Shown here piece after piece: positions 33,075 through 43,085 of a stretch of DNA of 64,000 nt; within the stretch, counting starts at the first letter, position 1, and the number at the start of each line of letters is the position of its first letter. Position numbers and translations under genes: made by a program. The DNA comes from Humulus lupulus (taxonomy: Eukaryota; Streptophyta; Magnoliopsida; Rosales; Cannabaceae): positions 216,220,652 through 216,284,651 of the forward strand of contig NC_084793.1 in the NCBI RefSeq assembly GCF_963169125.1, read 5' to 3'. The notes under the pieces were generated by a model. That model did not search any database. It was not told the origin of the DNA and saw nothing but the letters and a program-made list of their open reading frames with translations.

Positions 33075-35587
33075 TCAAGGCCTTCTATAGTGGGCACTCC
33101 ACAAGGCCACCCGAGCACCGGCCTGCTCACCAAAAGAGGAGAAGTCAAAGTTGGGATCCTGCCTCCACACATTGTAAAGAGCACGATCTATAGACCTGCG
33201 CTCGGTGGTGACCCTCTCCGCCTCCAAGGAAGCCCTCGCCGCCTCCAAGGAAGCCCTCTCTGCCTCTAAGGAAGCGTTCCTCTCCTGCGCTAACTGTAAT
33301 TCGGCCCTAAGGGCCCCAACTTCGGTCTCCAGTTGAGTAACCCTCTCCTGCGACGCAGCCGCAGTGGCCTTGGCCCCCTGGAGCTCGCGCTCCAAGCATC
33401 TAGCCTTGCCCTTTAGCTCCTTGATCTCGGCCTTCGCTTTCTCCCTCTTTGAGAGCAAGTTGGCAGACTTAGTCCGAGCCTTTGACAACTTGACCTTGGT
33501 TTCGTTAAGCTCATTTTCGAGCTCCTGGACCCGGGCCATGAGGCAGTCCCTCTCAGCAGTAGATGCGGAGAGGATGCCGAACGTGTCAGCATACCGAAGA
33601 GACACGGTGTAGATCTGCACAAGAAAGTCAATGGCGTCAGCGATAAGTAACGAAAAGAAAAACACATGTACATCTATACATAATACTAATCGACGCAAGG
33701 TGCAAGAACTCACCCAAGCCGCGGCACGCCTTAGGGTGTCACCAAGGTCTGGTTGAGTCACATTCCCTAGACCCCTCCAGTCGGAGACAGGGAGGCCCGA
33801 GGCAATTTGAATGTAACGCTGCGCATAAGATGAAGCCATCCTAGTCACCCAAGGCTCCGCCTCCATACCGGGAGCATCTTGTTGGACAGGGACGGACGAC
33901 CCGCTCGCCGAAGTAGGAGGGGGTGCAGGGAAGGAGAAAAACTGAGACCCTGGTAGATTAGAGGGGGGCTCCGCGAGGTCGACGAAATCAGCCCCCGGTA
34001 AGCCAATATCATGAGGGACCTGAAGGAAGGCGTCACAGCCATCAAGGCCAGGGGGAGCGTAACATCCTGCTGTGGCCTACGGGTCCAGAGATTGAAAGGC
34101 CATGTCTTGGTCATGGGAGCCATAGGGGGGGCAACCCCCGGGGGACAGGGGGCGCTGATGAGATCCCCCACATTCGAGGGGGGCATCCTCCATCTCCTCC
34201 TCGGCCTCACCGTCGTGTAGGGACGGCTCAGCCGGCATAGCCATAGCCTTCTTAGACCCAGTAACTGACCATAGGAGCTTGGGGTCAGAGACCGGGGACA
34301 GCTGGTGGCGGTTGAGGTTCGCCACAGTAAATAGGACCGCCGCCTTCTTCAAGGCGGAGTCTGCATCAATAAGGTTGTTTATAGCCACCGCCTCTGGCCC
34401 AATGACCGAAGGATCAGCAAATTGCTCTGCATGATCCACGCCAATGTCAATACAAGCAAGAGTACGAAACAGTAAGTTCTAATAAGAAGAAAAGAAAGAC
34501 CAGGGCACTTACTAGGGCCGGCGCAAAAGCCTTCACGAACAGAGAGAGGCCCTTCTACCCAGAAAAAGTCTTGTTTCCAAAACCCTGTGTTGGACACTGA
34601 GCCCTCTATCAAGGGGAGCTCGTTGTTGGCCTTCTGCAGGTAGAAGAAGCCCTTGGACTTGTGCACTGCCATGAGGTTGTACAGGGAATGCACCTCTTGC
34701 GCCGTCGGGGCGCGTTCGACCTGTTCCTTGAACCAAATGAAAAGGCAACTTAGAGTCAACCAACTGTTGGGTGACAGTTGAAGAGGGGCCAAGTTGAAGT
34801 AGTTGAGAACCGCCACAAAAAACGGGTGCAAAGGAATGGTACCACCCGCCTTCAAAATTTGCTCACTCAAAGCCACATGACCCTTCCTAGGGCGGTCGGC
34901 CCGGCATGCCTCCTGAGGAGCATATAGGGCGTATTCTGGAGCAACACGGTACTGCTTCACGATCTCCTTCAATTTGTTCGAAGACACATGTGACACCAGA
35001 CTGGACGCCAGTAGAGGGGCGTCGTCCTCTTCCTGGATGGACACCTGTCTACGTGCTTTTGGCATATCTGCAAAATCAAAAGAAAGATGTGAGGAAGAGG
35101 CAGAACACTTAACCCTCCATTTTTTCTTCCTACCAAGAGTTTTCCATCGAGGGAACGACGGCGGAAGCACTAAGCTGGGAAAAACCGAGGCTAGGGGCCG
35201 GGGAGAGGCACCAAAAGCCCCACGACCATCATCAGGCGAGGATGGGCTGGGAGGTTCTGGCGGAAGGTGTCCCTCCATAAACTCTAACTCCCACCGCAAC
35301 TCAAAAAGGGTCATCCTAAGACGCGCTATATGGTCACTAAGGTCCAGGGGTGAAGGTCCTCCATCTCCTCTAGACACCGAGTCAATTTCGCTCTCCACAA
35401 CCCAAATTTTACGCCTAAGTTCAGCCATGCACTCAAGGTTGCAGATGTGGGATTGCCTTAAGGAGTCATAGTCCTGGTGAGGGTTTCCCTCAGGGGACTC
35501 TGAGTCTGAGGACAGGTCAATAAACTCAGCCCTTGGGGGTATGTCGGACGGGCCGTCACTGGCCATGAAACCACGTCCCAACAACAA
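33075..35587 (-). pseudogene. TatE antisense gene (four exons)
   Basis: Function unknown; convergent to gag-protease. Exon a (35587-35134) is acidic, with E-F-I-D-L-S-S-D-S-E-S. Intron 35133-35068 is phase 1. Exon b (35067-34513) holds the conserved domain: I-P-L-H-P-F-F, N-Y-F-N-L-A-P-L-Q-L, K-G-F-F-Y-L. Intron 34512-34427 is phase 1 with acceptor ATCATGCAG, the same nine bases as in TatG. Exon c (34426-33714) has one in-frame stop at 34077-34079. Intron 33713-33615 (99 bases) is phase 0. Exon d (33614-33075) is a 180-codon coiled coil with E-A-E-R-A-S-L-E repeats and Y-N-V-W-R-Q-D-P-N-F-D-F. The start ATG is uncertain, because the frame also offers an ATG seven codons downstream. Confidence 0.78.
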
Positions 35588-36046
35588 AAAGGGGGTTCAC
35601 GTGTAAACAAGGGAAAGGCTACAAAACACAAAGGAATAGGCTTAATATCTCTAGATGCAAACGCCCTAAATGGCCCACTACAGGGTATAAAAAAAAAAAG
35701 AGGAGGGGCTTGCATATGGTCAAACTCACTACAAGCTTAGACTAAGGTACCCCATCCCGAGTACTGCAAGTTTGGACCCGATAAAAAATAAAAGGGAAAA
35801 GGAAAGAAAATATACCTCAAGCGGTTAAGAGAGCGAAGTTGGGGTCAAAAAGAGGTCGAGGAGCGAAAAGCACCAAAGGGTCGAAAATGCGCGTCTGCAA
35901 GAAGGGACCAAAAAGATGTGTTAGTCACAAAATAGACACACCAAGAAATTAGCTCATATGTAAAAAAAAAAATGAAAATGAAATGAAGTGAAGTGAAAAA
36001 GTATATAAAACAAATAAAAGGAACTATGGTGAAAATGAGGTTGTGA

Positions 36047-36101
36047 GGGATTGAACCCCTCACCTCTTGAAAAAAGAAGGGCTCTCCAAACCAATAAGCC
36101 A
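36047..36101 (-). other. tRNA-like module (A box and B box) in TatE antisense leader
   Basis: On the minus strand TGGCTTATTGG (36101-36091) resembles a Pol III A box, and GGTTCAATCCC (36057-36047) resembles a B box. They are 33 bases apart, as in a real tRNA. Around the B box, GTGAGGG and CCCTCAC pair with a GTTCAAT loop, like a T arm; GGCT and AGCC could form a D stem. No acceptor stem can be drawn, so this is a tRNA remnant or SINE-like piece, not a working tRNA. Confidence 0.45.
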
Positions 36102-36140
36102 AAGGAGTAAGGTGAAAATATTAGGCCATGCATGAGGACC

Positions 36141-36148
36141 TATTTATA
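36141..36148 (-). promoter_or_regulatory. TATA box of the TatE antisense gene
   Basis: TATAAATA on the minus strand, about 60 bases inside the 3' LTR boundary and upstream of the antisense gene. The tRNA-like module would fall in the leader of the transcript. Confidence 0.55.
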
Positions 36149-36195
36149 GGAATCAAGGTGAATAGTCTACAAGAGCACCTAAAGGTACTCTCCTA

Positions 36196-36209
36196 GACTG
36201 GGGGGCAAG
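36196..36209 (+). promoter_or_regulatory. TatE polypurine tract
   Basis: gactggggggcaag immediately upstream of the 3' LTR. Confidence 0.8.
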
Positions 36210-37660
36210 TGTTGATGCTCATAATCTCATCAAGAGAAAATATGAGGCTGAGGCAAGGCCCTTGGGCCACCGTCGTCTCGGGAAGCCATCGCACCATCAC
36301 GACATGAGTCTGGGTTCGTTCCTCGTAGAGTCGATGCCAGGTGGCCCACATTGGCAAGGCATAGATGCCAAGGCTCAGTAGCCTCGCGAGGCCCATCTCG
36401 CCCACGCACCTCACCTCGGCCATACGCGAGGCCCATCTCGCGAGGCCTCCATCCGCACCTCACCTCGGCCATACGCGAGGCCCATCTCGCAAGGCCCTCG
36501 TCTCGCGAAGCCTCCATCCGCACCTCACCACGGCCATACGCGAGGCCCGTCTCGCGAGGCCTCCATCCGCGCAGACCAGCCCATGGGCTAGGCCACCCAT
36601 CTCGCGAGGCCACCCCTCTCACGAGGCCACCCATCTGCGCGCATCAGACCAGGGGCGAGGCCACCATCTCGCAAGGCCAACACATGGGCGAGGCCACCCA
36701 TCTCGCAAGGCCTTCATCCGCGCGCATCAGACCAGGGGCGAGCCACCATCTCGCGAGGCCAACACTCGGGGCGAAGGGCCATGCGAGGGGTGGGCTCCTC
36801 CGAGGACGTGACATATTGAGAGCCTCATATAATGAGGCAAAGCACTATATTGAAAGCATGCTTTGTGAGAGCTTCCGAGGAGGCTTGCGCACACCATCAC
36901 ATGGCCACTCGAGAGGAGGAGGGCCTCCTGAACAGCTAGGGAGCCACGCCATCAAGGGGGTCGCAAGGAGGGCGTCTCGTCACGCATCCTTAGACGTCTG
37001 CCAGGGCCACATGCCAATCGCCCAGACTCGTGAGTGACCTCGGGAGGCTTCAGGCATCTCATGCCAAGGACCCAAGATCTCCACCTCACACCAAGGGTCC
37101 CATTCCTTACACCTTGAGACCCCTATGCTTAGGAGATCCAGTACGAGTCGAATGGGACATACTTGTACGACCTAGTACTGAGTACGGATACCAGTGCCAG
37201 TGAGACTGCTGGGGTAAGAGTCATGGTCCGTACGTCTACGGCCATAGGTCAGAGCCCACACCACTACCTCCTGCGCCACTACGCCTGCCACCACTCATCA
37301 GACATGGGTACAGACAAGTAGTGGAGGCATTCTCCTGACACCTGCTCCTGTGCTGGATGTACGACCCCAACCTCTGAAGCCACTCCCCTGACACAGTACA
37401 TATGTATCACTTGGTCTCCTGGACCACTATGTACCTAAGGTCATTAGAGCCTACTATAAAATGGACTCTAAGACCACCTGAAAGGGGGTTGGAAATTTTA
37501 TTGTAGCAGAGGCTTGAGTGTGAATGAAAGACTGAATTCTCCATTATTGTTCTATCATTGTTCTTGAGTTATTGTTCAAGTTTTTACAGCTTTCCGATTA
37601 GTGATCTTGATTTGATAATTTTTCCAACTCAACTTAGTTGACGAGTTCTCACCGTCAACA
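36210..37660 (+). repeat. TatE 3' LTR
   Basis: 1451 bases, nearly identical to 27833-29348 outside the CTCGCGAGGCC array (about 36380-36790), which has fewer units here. The TATA box is at 37455-37462. It ends GTCAACA before the duplication acctc. Confidence 0.93.
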
Positions 37661-37665
37661 ACCTC

Positions 37666-37857
37666 TTTAAGCTAAACAGAGGCCTACATGCATACTAATA
37701 CTCTTAGACATGCATTTGATATATCCATATAATCATATAAGCATGCTTATCATGAAATCAAGCGTTAAATTATTTAATTCACACATAAACCAATTATGCC
37801 CTCCCGGCATACTAATCAAGGCCCTTAAGCCTTATTAGTGATTTTTGGGTCATTACA
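37666..37857 (-). repeat. TekD 5' LTR, outer 192 bases
   Basis: The continuation of 25634-27832 after TatE is removed. It ends GGGTCATTACA; the last bases match the end of the 3' LTR with one change. Confidence 0.9.
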
Positions 37858-37862
37858 GGGGA

Positions 37863-38407
37863 GGCTGTCCGGCCTTTTTCTGTCTTTGATGCTGAGGATT
37901 ATCTTGACCAGCACAAGAAGGTGGTTGCTGCTCAGGATCTTGAAATGGAATATCCTATTGAGCAGCAGGAGGTTGCTCCGGCCTTAGAGGACTTGCCGGT
38001 TGAGGTGGATGACTTAGGTTTGGGCCTTGTTGTGGTAGTACACTTAGTGGCTGATCCGGTTGAGAAGTTGGTGTAGGTTGTCCCCGGGCCAACTGAATGG
38101 CTGCTTCTAGGGCGGTAGTGGCGACTCTCTGTTGGCAATCCATGTCAGCCTGCCCCTCATTCAACTCTTGACATTGACGGTCAATTTCCATTTGTTGCAA
38201 CGCCATTGTCTTAGCCACATTCTCCTGACGAGCCCTCAGATTGGCTAACTCCTCCTGCAAAACAATCAGTGTTGTCCTCAAGGTCTCATAATCAATTTCC
38301 TCCTCTTCGAAATCCAACTATGGTTCATCTTCAGCCACATTTTGTGGAGGAGGCTGGGTGGATGCAGCACCAGAAGTTTGTCCCATCTTTCTGGATGTTT
38401 TCGCCAT
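37863..38407 (-). pseudogene. TatB gag N-terminal region
   Basis: Minus strand, start ATG at 38407 (M-A-K-T-S-R-K-M-G-Q), 49 bases after the LTR. It encodes a glutamine- and proline-rich disordered stretch with a probable helix (L-Q-E-E-L-A-N-L-R-A-R-Q-E-N-V). In-frame stops lie at 38318-38320 and near 37955. At 37863 it is cut by TekD and continues at 18239 in the same frame. One copy of the duplication there reads as a stop (TGA), the other as Arg (CGA). Confidence 0.75.
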
Positions 38408-38434
38408 TTGATTTTATTGGAAGTCTTGAGTTCG

Positions 38435-38456
38435 TCTCTCAATGAAAGCACCAAAA
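38435..38456 (-). promoter_or_regulatory. TatB primer binding site
   Basis: On the minus strand TTTGGTGCTTTCATTGAGAG follows the 5' LTR. The same 20 bases follow the LTRs of TatF and TatG, which also fixes the orientation of TatB. The priming tRNA is not identified here. Confidence 0.82.
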
Positions 38457-39091
38457 TGTTGACCCTCAAATTTTTCAACGACATGGAGTCAGATAAAAGG
38501 TATAAAATAAGATGAAAATGAGAAGAAATCCAAACAAAAAGATAAACAACACAAACAATTTATAGTAGTTCAGCCCCAATAGAATGGTAATAACCTACGT
38601 CCACTTAGTGTTCTTATTGATGAAGTATTCCAAGAATAGTGATCAATGAACTAGGGTTCACAAGTTTCACTAAATCTCAGATAAATATAATTGTGATGGA
38701 TAACAACACTCTTTTTCTCTCTTAGAATCTATCAGCTTAAGCATTCTCAAGCCAAATATTCGAAAGTCAAAAGCCCCCTCTCTTGAGCCCTTTGATTCTT
38801 ATTTATAGGCTCAAGGAGTTCTACATGGGCCAATGGGCCTTAATTACACTTAATACATGCGTATCTAAATAATAATGAAAATTACCATTAATATGTAATT
38901 ACAAGATTTCATATTTGAAGGAAATAACTGAGTATATGCGAACAAGCTGGTCGCCATAATGATGATACTTGATAAGCCAATGATCTCCTGGTCGATGGCC
39001 GAGCAGGATACGCTCACTTAAAACTGCCACGTGCATCCGACATGTAGATCAATCCTGCCACATCATCAGGTAGTCCATTTTTTGGTAAACA
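38457..39091 (-). repeat. TatB 5' LTR (right copy)
   Basis: It starts TGTTGACC and ends GGTAAACA, next to the duplication agttc. A minus-strand TATA box TATAAATAAG lies near 38797-38806. It aligns with 163-798. Confidence 0.92.
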
Positions 39092-39615
39092 AGTTCTATT
39101 AAGAAAAGGCTCAAAGAAGCTAAAGGAAGGTGGCCAGAGGAACTACCACAAAGCTTATGGGCATACAGAACAACAGCCTGGACCTCAATGGGCATACCCT
39201 CTTCTCCTTGGCTTATGGTTGCGAGGCTATGTTACCTATTGAGGTTGAAATCCCAACAATAAGACGCGAAGCATACGACTAGACCTCAAACCAATCCCAG
39301 CTCGAAGAAGCTTTAAACCTAATCGAAGAAAGACGAGATGAATCCCAACTAAGGAACGTTGCATACCAGCAAAGGGCTACAAGATACTTCAACAAGAGGG
39401 TTCGAGACAGAAAATTTGGATTGGAAGATTTGGCTCTCAAACGTGTGTTTCTGGCCACATGAGATCCCTCTGTAGGTATGCTCGGGCCTAATTGGGAAGG
39501 AACATACCAAATCGAGTCCATCATTCGACCTGGTGTTTATAAACTAGCAAGATTGAATGGAGAATTGGTTCCATGAGCTTGGAAAGGTGAACATATTTGA
39601 CCTTATTATCAATAA
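39092..39615 (+). pseudogene. TatA integrase, C-terminal part
   Basis: Resumes the integrase cut at 162: K-K-R-L-K-E-A-K-G-R-W-P-E-E-L, L-W-A-Y-R-T-T, then after a frameshift Y-G-C-E-A-M-L-P-I-E-V, R-R-D-E-S-Q-L-R, R-Y-F-N-K-R-V, G-P-N-W-E-G-T-Y-Q and a terminal P-Y-Y-Q before the stop at 39613-39615. At least four in-frame stops and one frameshift occur. This is the 3' end of TatA pol. Confidence 0.87.
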
Positions 39616-40518
39616 TGTAGGAATGATGTTTATTCATTTGTAACCAAGCTTGTATTTAATTTCTGCTTTTTATCAATAAAGGACTGATTTTTATTCAAAA
39701 TTTTGTGTATTTTTATTGTTATACTTTTTGCAAGCTCTCAAAATTCAATAACCTAAGATTGCAATCATAGGATATTAAGGAGGCATAAGTGGTGTACGAT
39801 AATACCATAAGCTCGAAAATGTAACATCAATAAAAATGAAATAAAATTAATCAAAGTGTTGACAATAATAGTGTATGGATCACTAGCCTAACACGAATTA
39901 TACAATTCTTGAACAAACTAGAAAACTCTAATCGACGCAATCACAAGTTGGTATTCTAAATAAACCAACAAAAGTTTATAAGTCGAGACAGAGCTAGAAA
40001 TTTTTTGCAAATAAGTTTCGACCTCGTAACCTAGAGACCACACTCTAGGATGAGGAAAATTTACTATAAATAAGCGAAAGATAATTAGGCTAACAAGGTA
40101 CATGCCAATAAGTATTTCATAATGAAGATACGAGGTAGAAGTAATATTCGATTTTGAAAATAACGAAGTCAAAATAGTGTGCAATCAAATGAACTATGTA
40201 TGACTACATGGAAGTTCGAACTCAACCGTGATAAGTATTTGTAAGATAAACAAATATCACTTTATAGGCATACTTGAAATATTTCGAGGCTAGAAATGTG
40301 AAGTATGCAATAAATAAATAAAAAGAGAGATAAAGTTAGACAGCGTGCACAAATATTTCAAGCAAGAAATTTAAGAATAAAATATAAACTACCATTAAAG
40401 AGTAAAAAACTTAAATCTTGAGTTTCGAATGTCTTGGACCAAAAGGCATAAAAGGAAGTTAATTACACAAAATAAATAAAATTAAAACTAAGGGACACAA
40501 CCCTTGTAAAAATTGTCT
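39616..40518. other. TatA spacer between pol and antisense gene
   Basis: About 900 AT-rich bases with an AATAAA-like signal near 39675. No coding sequence or tandem repeat is recognisable. Confidence 0.6.
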
Positions 40519-43085
40519 TCAAAGATTAACAGCTCCATCGACCACGGTCCCAGCTTGTTCGGTGACTTCTGCTGCCTCTTCAGCATCAAGCCTGGCCTCT
40601 TCCTCCTCTAATTGAGCCTGCCACCTGGCAATGAACACGGTCTCCCAGTCGGATAGAAAGCTGGTATGAGGTCAGGATTGTTAGCCCAAATCCGATACAT
40701 CGCCATGTCTATGGCGCGATCTTTTTTGGTCTTGAACTCCTTAAGAAGACGAGCCTTTTTGCTCTCGATGAACTTGAAAGTCATCTTCTTGTCCTCTTCC
40801 ATTTTGGAGTTGAGCTCCTAGAGTCTTTTGATCTCTGAGTCCCTGGCCTCAACCTCCTTCTGGGTCACCTCTAGCTTGGCATCCAGCTCCGGGATCCCCT
40901 TGATCTCTGTATCTCTCGCCTTAAGCTCCAGCCAAGTCTTTTTAAGGTCATCCTCGGCCTTAAGTTGTGCATCTCTGGCCTCTTGGGCATGTGCCTTACT
41001 TGTTGTGACCTCACGGTTCAGGATAAAGTTATGTTGAACAAAGGACAAGAATGCCTGCAATGAAAAACCGATGTTAAAAACAAAAATTCAAAGTTGGCAC
41101 AGAAGCAGGGAGCTTGTCAGAAAGTAACTAACCAAAGAAAATAATTCTCCACTCTTGTCGAAAAGAGTTTTGGCATCCTGGCAAGAGGTCAGAAATTCCC
41201 ACTGGGGACCCCCGAGGTTGCTAAAGATTTGACCCACGTGAGTCAAAGCGTCAGAACCAAGGTTAACCCCAAGGGTACCAGCAGCACCGTCTACCACAAA
41301 TTCAAGCACGTAGGTCGAGATCGAAAGAAAGCGGTCTCGGATGGGAGGCTGGGCTCAATTTGGTTGAACTGAAGGAAGGAGATTCGCAGTTTCCATGGGT
41401 GTTGAGAGCTTGGTAACTTGGCCTGAGTGGGATGGTCTTGATGCCAGAGGGAACAGCTCGACTTTCTTGGTGAGTTTGGAGGGGCAGCCTCCCTTTTAAG
41501 ATGCCCGGTGGCATTTGTTTGCTCTCAAGGCAACAAGTTTGTTGAGGAGGTTGTCCAGGTCTTAATCCATATAACCTGAAGAAAAAAAAAAAGATAAAAC
41601 ATCAGCAATTGATTAGGTTACTGTGAGTGATGAGACTCCAAGTGGAAAGAAACCTAACTGGAAGATTTTGCGAGCTTGAGCTCGGGGACCAAGAAATCCC
41701 TCTATCTTCTAATGAATCTAAATGGGTTCCCTCTCTATAAGTGGGGGACAGTCTCGTTAAATCCCTATAGCTGTTGCTCCTATATTGGATAGCTACCCCA
41801 TCCCAGACTTCGTTTAGACTATACATAGTCTGGTATTTCCCTAGCCAACTATCGAACCTATGGACTTTAAGATCTACCCCCGACTAGATCAGGAAATTAT
41901 TCCTAGGGTCATTAAAACGAACCACTACATTAGGTTCCCGTCTAAGAAGAGTGGGAAACCACATGGACAGGTCCATCACTACTTTACCTCCATTTGCCGA
42001 GCCCGACGAAGCCTTATCTTGGGCTTCAGTGCCTGAGCCTGGATGCTCAGGTAGGCAGGGAATGGAGATCTGGGCTTGCGAGCTCGAGGGCCTCTTCTCA
42101 AAGGGAAGTTCAGTGGTTGGGATTAGGAAATCTTCCCATCTCGCATATTTGCGGATTCCCGAGTCGTTGGTGGACTTGCCTTCACCCAGGAGACCACAAG
42201 CTTGGAGCTTATCCTCATGGAGGAGGTAGGTGAGAGACCGTCAACCATAAGGAAGCTTGAGAATCGCTTCTCTGTGGTCTTTCATAGCCTTAGTCGACAC
42301 TGGTCGGTGGTAGTTGGCTGTAGGCCAAAGTTGAGTGAGCATTTCGAGCTATAAAATCAAAGAAAAAGAGAATAGAAATTGAACATGGAGAAATACTTAC
42401 GAATTTGTTGGAAGGAGTAGAACTGAGAAGGAGTGAGCCCATCCGTCCAAAAGAATATGGTTTTGAAAATCAGAGGGTGATTAGGAATGTCATCGAATAA
42501 GCGCTTCTCCTACGGATAGCTCGACAGGTAGTAAAACCCATCTTCGCCACGAGCTCGGGAAGGAATACTCTTGAGGCAGAAGAGATATAGGATCTCATGT
42601 GCTGAAGGCCCGTCTCATTTCATTTCGTGGTACAGCGACCTTAGAGTGGCCAAGACTCTGTAGGAGTTGGTCTAGAGCTGGAAGGGGCAATGCCAGCGTA
42701 GTCCAAGAAACTCCGTAAGTAATCCCTTAGGAGCAGTAAGGCCTCAGCTCGCATATGCTCGCGACTCCAGGCTGCAAGCTTAACCTTCCTATCAGGATTA
42801 TTGTCACCAGGAGTGTAGCAACTCCTCTCATTGGAGGTTGCAGGCTGACACATCATCTTGCTGAATAACTTTAACCCGTGAAAGGCCAACAATTTGGAGA
42901 TATGCTCGGTGGAGGTCACGGTGCTTCAATAATGCTCAGCCTCGAAGAAATTATCCTCCAAGGTTGGAATAGAAAGGGCCTTGGAGGTGGTTGGTTGGGT
43001 TGAAGCACTCTCTATGAAGCTGAATGAAAGCTCAACTGGAGAGAAGGCTACGGTAACCCCCAAGTTGGCATTGTAATCATTTATG
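40519..43085 (-). pseudogene. TatA antisense gene, degraded
   Basis: Same gene family as in TatB, TatE and TatG. The conserved-domain exon (about 43085-42401) has F-F-E-A-E-H-Y, R-A-E-A-L-L-L-L-R-D-Y-L and F-L-D-Y-A-G-I-A-P; a donor GTAAGTAT is at 42400 and an acceptor TTTTATAG ends at 42349. A linker region follows, with many stops. The last intron is 41132-41055 (78 bases, phase 0). The final exon 41054-40519 is a coiled coil (D-D-L-K-K-T-W-L-E-L-K-A-R) with Y-R-I-W-A-N-N-P-D-L, interrupted by a stop near 40818 and a frameshift near 40640. The promoter side is missing, as the sequence changes character at 43086. Confidence 0.72.

Larger units (their letters stand above)
27833..37660 (+). 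mobile_element. TatE: non-autonomous Tat-lineage retrotransposon (gag-protease only)
   Basis: LTRs are 27833-29348 and 36210-37660, starting TGTTGATG and ending GTCAACA, with perfect duplications acctc at 27828-27832 and 37661-37665. Next to the LTRs are a primer site (29350-29369) and a polypurine tract (36196-36209). The internal region has gag, zinc finger and protease (29416-31912), a non-coding stretch with tandem repeats, and an antisense gene (33075-35587). RT, RNase H and integrase are absent with no trace, so it must borrow them from a relative. The LTRs differ at only a few positions outside their tandem array, so this is the youngest-looking element in the left nest. Confidence 0.93.
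18240..37857 (-). mobile_element. TekD: Tekay/Del-type chromovirus, carrying TatE in its 5' LTR
   Basis: A minus-strand Ty3/gypsy chromovirus. Its 3' LTR is 18240-20607; its 5' LTR is 25634-27832 plus 37666-37857, split by TatE. It is flanked by aggga (18235-18239) and gggga (37858-37862), a duplication with one change. The internal region has gag, protease, RT, RNase H, integrase and a C-terminal chromodomain. The primer site matches initiator tRNA-Met. The LTRs are about 2.37-2.39 kb. Several in-frame stops make it non-autonomous now. Confidence 0.92.
163..39091 (-). mobile_element. TatB: Ty3/gypsy Tat-lineage retrotransposon, host of several nested insertions
   Basis: The element lies on the minus strand. 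Its boundaries are LTRs at 163-798 and 38457-39091, each TG...CA, flanked by the duplication agttc at 158-162 and 39092-39096. Read on the minus strand the order is 5' LTR, primer binding site, gag (38407-37863 and 18239-16660), protease, RT, RNase H, second RNase H, integrase (ending 4933), an antisense gene (plus strand, 1832-4276), polypurine tract and 3' LTR. The total span of 38.9 kb includes TekC, CopX, TekD and TatE; the element itself is roughly 12 kb. About 20 mismatches in the first 255 LTR bases (near 8%) show that it is old. Its genes carry many stops and frameshifts. Confidence 0.92.

Noticed and set aside
37863..38068. Plus-strand open stretch with protein-like composition opposite TatB gag
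   Set aside because: The minus strand here is the gag N-terminus with correct distance to the LTR and primer site. The plus-strand frame lacks a start and family support, and it ends where TekD is inserted.
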